A stretch of 64,000 nucleotides of DNA from Capitulum mitella (Eukaryota; Arthropoda; Thecostraca; Pollicipedomorpha; Pollicipedidae): NCBI GenBank assembly GCA_030062745.1, contig CP099844.1, positions 19,096,596-19,160,595 on the forward strand, written 5' to 3'. The notes below the pieces were generated by a model, which ran no database searches, was not told the origin of the DNA, and saw only the letters and a program-made list of their open reading frames with translations. Within the stretch, counting starts at the first letter, position 1. Every line of letters begins with the position of its first letter. Shown piece by piece: positions 50,301 through 59,868 of this stretch. Made by a program: the position numbers and the translations under genes.

Positions 50301-53300
50301 GTCAATAGACCAAATAGAATGGGTTTCATTCAGGTCCCAAGATATGGTGCTCTTGTAATTTAGCCGTGCAGTTATGAAAACATTACAGTCTGCCGAGCCA
50401 GCCTTCCCTGGCCACGATCAATCTCTCTCCTCTCCATTCTTGCTTCGAGAGGACGGCAGCACGGGACTGCTCCTGTGTACGTCCGTCAAACTATTCGACG
50501 AAAGTTTCGCGGCGCAGGATCGTCACTTGAGAAATACGAGCCACTTTCTGCGGTACAGCATGTGCACTGCGGCACAGCATAAGCATGGCGCGCATTCCCA
50601 ACATCACGTCACTGTGAGTCACCCACGAGCAACTGACGGGACCGTGGAACTGCAAACGGCTACTGGGGCACGGCCAGCAGGATACTCTGACTGGTACTGG
50701 GGGCCCGGACACGGGCACGGTCTGCAGGGGCTGGTACTGTAGTCCCCTGCAGGGGGCGTACTGACTGGTACTGGGGACCCAGACACGGGCACGGTCTGCA
50801 GGGGCTGGTACTGTAGTCCCCTGCAGGGGGCGTACTGACTGGTACTGGGGACCCAGACACGGGCACGGCCTGCAGGGGCTGGTACTGTAGTCCCCTGCAG
50901 GGGGCGTACTGACTGGTACTGGGGGCCCGGACACGGGCACGGCCTGCAGGGGATGCCGCGGCGAGGGTCGCCATACTCCCCCGGACGGCACTCGGCCGGC
51001 GGCTGCACGCAGCGGCCCAGCCAGCGGCCGCCCGGCTCACGCTGGTAGCCCGGGGCACAGTCCTGCCGGCACAGGGGAACAGTGTCGGAGCCACGGTGCG
51101 CACCACACCCCGACCCATGTCACTAACGTGGTCCGTCGAACGAAATAAGATGGGGCGGGAAGTGCAGAGTGCGTCAGTTCCTGTGTTCCACGCTTTCGTG
51201 TCATCAGAAGGAGTTCCTTCACTCTTTATGATATTCCGGTGTGTCCGGGAAAACATTCTCTCCCATCCCACGGGACAGTCCGGTGCGGCAGCGAGTTTTT
51301 GAAGTTACAAAACAGTCCGGTGTAGCCGGGAATTTTTGACCTCACAGGACTGTTCGGTGTAGCCGAGTTTCTCACTTCACAGGACAGTCCGGTGTAGCCG
51401 GGAGTCTCTCACCTCACAGGACAGTCCGGTGTAGCCGGGAGTCTCTCACCTCACAGGACTGCCCGGTGTAGCCGGGAGTTTTTGACCTCACAGGACTGTC
51501 CGGTGTAGCCGAGTTTCTCACCTCACAGGACAGTCCGGTGTAGCCGGGAGTCTCTCGCCTCACAGGACTGCCCGGTGTAGCCGGGAGTTTTTGACCTCAC
51601 AGGACTGTCCGGTGTAGCCGGGCGTTTCTCACCTCACAGGACAGTCCGGTGTAGCCGAGTCTCTCACCTCACAGGACAGTCCGGTGTAGCCGGGAGGACA
51701 GCGACAGTGCTCCACCAGGGCCGCCGGACCCCGAGACGTCTCCGTCGCGGTGGCGGTGTCCACGCGGACCGAGCTGATCATCGCCCGGCCGCTGTCTGGA
51801 GCGGGATACGCCCTGTCGCGCCGCCGCGCAGCGTCAGCCCAGCCACCGGTCGATCGTAGTCATGACCAGTCCATCCCCAAAACTCTGACTTATGCTGCTG
51901 GCTTTTCGACCACATGACGAACAAATGTCGGATTAAGCGAGCAGTCGCTCTCACGGTGTCAGTCTGCTTGGCATTAAAGTGAAAAAGGTTGGTCACGGCC
52001 ACAGGTGATCCAGCAGGCCAATAAACCAGCGCAAGTTCCTGTCATTTAGATCACTTGGATGATAAAAATAAACCGACCTTTGGGCTAAAAAATAATATAT
52101 TCGCAACCAAACTTTCTGCTTACGGATATTGGTTTGTAACACGGGTTTTGTTAACAATCGATGTCGTACCATGGATTCAAGAAATAAAAAAAATCGTTTC
52201 CCGGCTTTGTTTAGTGCTAGATAGATGAATGCGCAATCGAATGTCGTGGGTCCCAGTCTATAAAACTGAGTCCATCAATGTTGACTGGCCATAAGTAATT
52301 CAAATGTTGCACTATTAATGATTTTCTAAATTTTCCTGCATTTTTGTTCCGTTTTTTTACCGAATGAGGAAGGCATCGATGTTTTCCAGCACCATCATGA
52401 TGTCTTCTCTTGAAGCAACCACGTCGTCTCTGCCTCTTGTGACCAGAAAGAAGTTGCCTTCGGTGATTTTGATGTCGTAGAAGCCGTTCGATGGTTTAAC
52501 ATCCGCCCTATACCACATCGTCAGAGAGTTTCCCTGTGAAACAAAGTAGCACGGCACACGTGGCAGCATGAAAATCCATATGATGAATGTATGCACATCT
52601 GCAGTTTGCCAAGACCAGCGAAACATTTTCATGCTCTCAATGGAAGGGAAACAGAGAGAAGAGTACGTCAAGAATCAAGAACAAGCCGACTAACCCGTCC
52701 AGACGAATTACCGTCAAACAACAAGCATTCCAACATGCCATCTCTTGAGACCAATCTGGGAAATATGACAGTATCACCTAGTTAGAACAACAGCCATGGA
52801 TGAACATTTCTGAAACTGAACGTGGGAGACTGAGTAGGATTTCATGTCGTTTCTCTCTAGTCATTCTTGTAAATGCAAAATGATATCTCGTAAAAATATA
52901 TGACAAATGGGGGTATCTAAATCTTCCTAACTCTTCAGGGCTTCCAGCCATGGTTACAAAAATACTTGGACGAAACACGGACGAAGAGACAGACTGGAAA
53001 ATGGATAGCTGTCCTCATGGCCTCCGATTTCATCTCGCGCAGGCAGGAGAAAGAAAACGGCCAACCGATAGCAGTTTTGCCAAACCTTTCATGGACAAGG
53101 TCCTAGTCTTTACTGCTGAACCAGAAATCGTGTTCGCTCCGTCGCGCCGTTGACAGGGCGACTACCTTGATAACGACTTCAGGAAACTCGTCGTCCGGCG
53201 TGGGGCTCATCTGGAAGCGGATGTAGCCGCCGTAGCTGTTGAGCTGGCGGCCACTGTGAGAGTCCGGCAGGCCGAAGTAGAGGGCTCCGTCGAACACCGG

Positions 53301-56300
53301 AGAAGGGCGGGCCTGACGTCACACGGGCGTGTTCGTGACGTCACGTCAGGCGTCACAGCAGCGAACACGGCGACCGGACACGTGTGAAGATGTGGTTGTG
53401 TCAGAACGTTTGCATGCATAGAGCCACCAGTTAGGTTAAACATGTACCGTGAGAGGTTTGTTCAGGAGGACCTGCCTCCGTCCACGAACGGCGCACGTCA
53501 AAGCATTTAGCTTCATTCGATATCTGTCGACACTTATGCATATCAAATACATTACATCATTTAATCAGGAAGGTTTCATAAGACGCGTCTGCGCACACTG
53601 ATTACGGCTTGCTTCACCGTCGAGGGCTCAGCGCAGCCCAATCCTTATCAATGGCGTTCCTTCTCACTGAAACTCGCCACTGCTGCCCGTTCAAGGCGAC
53701 AGCGCCTCGTGCTGCACCGCTGAACACCGCTCAACAGAACACTGCCTGGGAACTCCGGCTCAGATCTCCCCCGGACAGACAGCCTCAGAGCGAGGGTTCC
53801 GCTGAGTCGACAGTGCTCACCAGAATCTCACCGCTGGCGCCCGGGTACGCCCGTTCCCGAGTGGTCGTTATGGACCAGCCAGGATACAGGGTGTCCACCG
53901 ACCAGATGACGACGTTCCTCGGGTCCGGGGCGGGCAGCTGCGGGACCGAGGACCGGTCAGCTTCGGCAGCGCCGCGCTTCAACAGCCAGGCACTCAGAGC
54001 ACCACACGGTGCGACAGAAATCATCTGGACTCTCTGCGGTTCGCTCCAAAACAACACACATGCGTGCACTGGTGAATGACGAGTGGCGTGATTCGCGGCG
54101 AGGTATCTCGCGGTTAACAGCGGACAGCGACGCCCGTCATCGGCTGACTTTACTACGCGTCATCCCGACCTCCAGTCCATCCCCGACATCATCTAAACTC
54201 CCGCCCTCGGGAAGACACAACCGGGACGAAACTCCGGCCGGCTTTACCTCGGTAACGGAGAGGGACGAGCTGTAGCAGTTGTCGGTGGCGCCGAAGCAGA
54301 AGCAGCGCTGGCAGTCGTCGTTGGTGAGCGCGGCGTTGTTGAAGTCGGGCGGCTGGCAGAGGCCGCCGTTCGTCACCACCACATTCGTGTCCGGGATGGA
54401 GAACACGACGCCCTTGGCGTTGATGGCCTCGCATGAGTAGGCACCTTGGTCGGCCTCGGACGCGTTCGGACAGGTCAGTATGCCCCGGCCATTCTCACTG
54501 CAACGTTCAAACGCGGCAGTAGTGTCATCACGATGTCCCAACGGAGAGCTGGTGGCGTTCTAGAATTCCAGAACTGACCAATGATGTTGCAATCTTTCAC
54601 CCGGACCAGTAATGTTGCGACGTTCCATAGTAACGTCAACGGCATTAAAATGTAAATTTAAACGTCCATCGGTGAGTCAATGACCTTCCAATGGCCAAAG
54701 TTACATCGCAGTATCATTGATATTATGAAGTCCCATCGGAAGATCGGTGATGCTGCAACGTCCCAACGAACATTCACGCGCCCCAACTTCCATCGCTGGT
54801 CAGTAACGCCCCATTGTTCCTCCAGCAGGTCAATGTCGTTGCGTTCGACGACAGCAGGCGCTCTCCTCCCCCAGCCTTCTTGTTTAACTTCATGGCACAA
54901 ACGGCGTTCCAGCGGTCTAACCAGTGCTGTGATGACGCGCTGCACGAACGTACCTCTCCTGGCGACACTTGGAGGGCACGTGGTTCCAGTTCCGCCGCCA
55001 GGAGATCTCGGGCGTCGGCTGGCCCACCGCCCGACACTGGATGATGAACACGTCGCCGACGGAAATGACCAGTACAGCCGGCGGCGGTTCGATGATGACC
55101 GGCGCCGCTGAGGCCCAGAGCCGCGCAGGTCAGACCGAGCAAGGCTGCGGGGTCACGGAGCTGAATACGTCTGAACGTGAAATTCTGAGAAACGCCTGCC
55201 GTCCTATCAAGCAGAATTTTGCACGGAAATCGTAACGAGCAGTTGGCCGAGTCTCCGAATGAACTCCGCAGCCGTGCAAGAAAAAAATGCATTCCAGATG
55301 CTCTGATGGGGCCTGTATTCCTGATAGTGCTGTATCAGGAATATGTGGTCTGGAAAAAAATCCACCGAACTTTTTCTGTCATCGATAAACAAACATCATC
55401 AAAACATTCCATATGATCAATTCTCATCTGGTATTATGATCCCGAACAAACAAAGCAGCTCTATGGAGGGGATCCATACCGATTGACAAAACACTGTTCG
55501 TAACTACCACCGGGCAACAACGAGTCAAAAAGGAACCATACGAAAAACCCAAACATCATAAAAACATCACGGAAGGCTAAAAATCGTGTGCATCTCAAAG
55601 CACACATGCAGAGGTAAAACCAGCTGAAGTAACCAGGGCTCCGCAAAGTGTTCGATAAGCATGGAAGGCCTGAATGCCTGCATACCTGAACTGACTGCAT
55701 CTGAAATCTCCACCGCCGACCAGACATGTTACCTAGCTGGTGACGTCTGACCTAACTCAGCTGATCCCGCTGACGCCCCGCCCCGTACTGACCACATCCG
55801 ACCTCGTCACTGCCGTCCAAACAGTCGGCCCGACCGTCGCACTGAAACGTCCGCGGAACACACTGCTGTCCGGACGGCGTGTCCGAGGCGCACTGGAACT
55901 CACTGGCCCGGCACTCAGAACCTGCGGGGAGCGGCGCGATTGAAGAGAGACTAGAGATTTCAAGATTCACTGATTCAGTAAAGACTCAAGGGAGGGGATG
56001 GTGTCCAGCTGGCCAGACTTTTGAATTCCCTCGCTCGTCCCGGTAATTCAGAGCTACACAACTGATGAACATAAATGGACATAAATGTCACTGTAGTCCA
56101 CCGGCGGGAGTCTGAACCTAGTCACTCGATCTTATCTTAGCGGCTAACAGTGCCACACTGTACGTCGTCTATCGCGAACAGCAGCCCGGGAGATGGGTGC
56201 CAGGCAGCCCGTGCACGCGGCGCGTCAGAGGGCGCCTCCCTGCGAGCCCACCTGCGACGCCGTCTCCGCAGTTCTCCTCGTCGGTGTTGTCTCCGCAGTC

Positions 56301-59300
56301 GTTGTCTCCGTCGCAGCGCCAGTGCTTCATCACGCACCTGTTGTTGCGGCACCGCAGCTCGTTCGGCTGGCAGCCGCTCTGGCCTGGGACAAAGACGGAA
56401 ATCGGCCAGAGTCGCCGGTGTTAAATTAGGTCACGCGTTAAGCTGCGGCAGTGGCGCAGCGTTGTGCCGCGGTCGGTTATATGGGTCGCCATTTTTTCCG
56501 AGTCTTTTGAACGATGGGCCCGGGGATAGAAATTTTGAGAGGCTTCCGATGCGTGTGAAGCATACAAAGCATATAAAGCATACAAGGCTTGGGGATAAAG
56601 CAAAGAAAAGGAAAAACGAGGCTGGCCTAACTTTGGAAATACTTCCGGCTTTCGAAAGGGTTCCACTAACGAGTCGTACCTCCATTGGGGAATACCTGGA
56701 TCGAATACCACGGATGGACTTATCTGCCGTGTGACTGTTGAGTGCCACGTATTTAATGCACTGGACTTCAGCCACAACGCTGACTTTCCGCTATCATCGA
56801 AAGATATGGGCGTATCCAGACCTCAGCCCCAAAAGGGACCAACTGTTAACAGAATGAACGAATGGCGGGGTTGCTATCGTAAACATTTGAATGACATCAT
56901 TACAGCCTTTGCCATTGAATACTAATATTTATCTCGAGATCGGGAAAATGAAACAATTTTGAGCGACCTTGAAACCACCATAAAGCATCGCGTCTTGGCT
57001 CCCTGACTGTCAAACCATCAGCGATCACAGGCCTGAAGCTCGTATTCGCGTCAGACGAGCAAGACACATGAAGGTCACTGTTCTTCCGCGGCTGAAGATC
57101 GACGACGCCAAAACCGTCACTCGCAGGCAACGGGAATTACGTGTCCGTCTTTGGCAGCTGTCCGAAAGCGTGATGCTACCGCTGCATACGCGGAAAGGGA
57201 ATAACCACGCGGAACGAACCGCAGATAAGGCGGCACTCTTTTCCAGCAAATTTAGCGTGCTAGAAATTTACATATTTACGTGAAGAACCCCGCCTACGTC
57301 GCACAACTCAGGAACGCATCACCAGCGACTTGATTTTGGGTCGTGAATGGCACAGATCAGCTCGCGTCCTGCAGGCGCAGGCTGCCAGTCCACGGTCGCC
57401 GCTGTTCTGGTACCCCGCGCGGGAACTCACTGCAGCTGTACTCGTCAGAGCCGTCCGGACAGTCGGTCACGCCGTCGCAGACGACGCTCTTCCTGACGCA
57501 GGAGCCGTCGGCGCAAGTGGCTTCGTCCGACGCGCACGCCAGCCTCCCTGTGGGCAGGCGATGGGTCTCCGGGTCACCAGGTCACCAGGTCACAGGACGC
57601 CTTATTCTGTTGGTGGCTTCTGGTCCACCAGGGAGAAGTTGTGGGCTTGCCTTTTGTCAAGCACATGCGCTCTGGTGCAAAAGTTTGACGATATGTTTTG
57701 AAACGTTTTGGGTGTCATCCAGTGGAGAGCATTTATTAATCGGGCTTACTTTTTGTCGAGCATATACGTTTTGGTCTAAATATTATGTTCTGAAACGTCT
57801 TGGGCATTATCCATGGGAGAGCATGCGATACATTGAACCCCGACAGTGTTATATTTCTAAGTACATAACCATAATTCTAGTAGGAGGGGGCAGAGAACAT
57901 TTCTGTTTTGGATTTTCATGCTGGTCCACCACTGCTTATCTTAAAACTGCCAGTAACAAAAATAAGCAATGCAGTCATGTCATCACACCGACGTTTTTAC
58001 AGACATGTTTGTGCCGACTGACAAGTTATATAATGCGAATGCTAAGGAGAGAGTTCAGGGGACAAGATAGACGTATAATTTAGAGGTAGCACAACATACA
58101 GCCCCATCTTTCCAGATGTGCACAGCGCTGCTGCTTTGTCTGTTTTGCAATGAATTAGAGCAGAAATCTTTTTATTACTCTCTTGACGACTAGAGTAATG
58201 AGGTATTGCGTACACAGCTTCGAATAACAAAAAATGAAATGCTTCGAAAAAAATGGTCCAAATACTCAAACTGTAAACGTCCCCCACAGAAAAAATCGCC
58301 AGAAACCTTCCGGAACATCAGCTCAGACTATCTTCAAGCGCGTAAAAACTAAACATCTGCACGCCGGAAACACATACCAGCCGTATGGTGGCCGGGACAG
58401 ACTGGCAGGATATGAATGAAATAGGTATAAGACTATCTCACTAACACTTGTCGTCGACATAGCGTGAGAAATAAAAATAAAATTTTTTATATAAAGCCAT
58501 CCTCCGACTTTTGACAACTTGTATGACCTTTGACACGTTGACCCGCCCCCGACTGGGGGGTGGTTGACCGCCCCCCCTGAGATTTCTCTGAAATTGCGAG
58601 AGAATGAACCAAAGCAGCTCCACAAAACTTTGTGTACCTTTTGCTTGGTTACTTTTACACCTTGTATCTAATTTTTGATCTCAGGTCAAGTAAGGTGTCT
58701 GACATAGGTCGGGTCAAGTGGACCTATGTCTAAAAAAGCTTAGCGCCCCGTAACTTTTTCGCAAAACATGATATCACAATAAGACTTTCAAGGGCTAGGG
58801 ATTTTGATAAATGCAACAAATCTCTTATCTCAGATTTTTTTCAAATGCTCGGGTCATGACCTAAGGTAAAGCCCGTTTCAACATAAGTCGTCATTTTTTC
58901 GAAAATTGGCGGAACTTTCTGAAACAATTTGAATGTGGGGAGATCCCGGCATCCAGTTTCCGTCAGTGGGCAAAGTTTTAATGACCTCCAACCACTGACC
59001 TGAGGTCAGGTCACGAACAACTATTATGAGTCAGAATGCACTGACACCAAAATCGGCGATTTATGACTCAGATCGGGTTGAAACCGGCAGAACTGGCTCG
59101 CACAGTTACGTCTAGTACCATGAAGTTCAAAAAGTTCCAAACAATTGCATATTTGAGGAAAAGACAGACCTTCGCGAATAAAGCTCCTCCAGTTGTGTAG
59201 ACTGATAACTACAGTTTTTCCAAAATTTAAGCGTGAGAAATCATCCCAAGAACCCCTAGCATCAACAAACATCACCTGGAGTGGCACATGTCGCAAAAAC

Positions 59301-59816
59301 AGAAGAACGCCAAAAATAGTTCTCGTTAATTTCATACCGCCTTGCAGCGCTGCGAAAATCACGGTGTCTTTAATCCAACGTTTCCGTGTACACAGTAAAG
59401 ACATGAGAGAAATTAGGCATGTATCGGCATCTGCGGACTTTTACTTGTCCGCTGGTGCCTTTATCTGGACTTCGTTAGTCACAGCCCTTGAGGCCGTTTC
59501 TCGGTCTCATGCAATGGGCTAAGAGAAAACATATATAGGGCGTAAATGGCCTACATATTATCCAAAACTACAAATGAGACCAGTTTCGAGTTCTGCTCGT
59601 GACGAGCTTCCCAGCGGTGTGCTTAATTTTATTATGCAACCAACCGTTCGTGAGTTCCAGGGGCGGTCCATCCCCCCCCCTTCCCAGTCGAGTGTGCATG
59701 GCGGTGACCCACAGTCGGGCGCGGGTTAAATACCAATATGAAATTGAAACGCAATGCTAATTTATATACTCAAAAGGTACAAATAGTAAAGTAATATAGT
59801 AGTAAAGTAGGGTGCA

Positions 59817-59868
<52 letters not shown>

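Noticed and set aside
50491..51271. Minus-strand frames up to 203 codons rich in Cys/Pro
   Set aside because: They translate the 74-bp donor repeat and its flanks; only 50914-51062 fits the perlecan chain.
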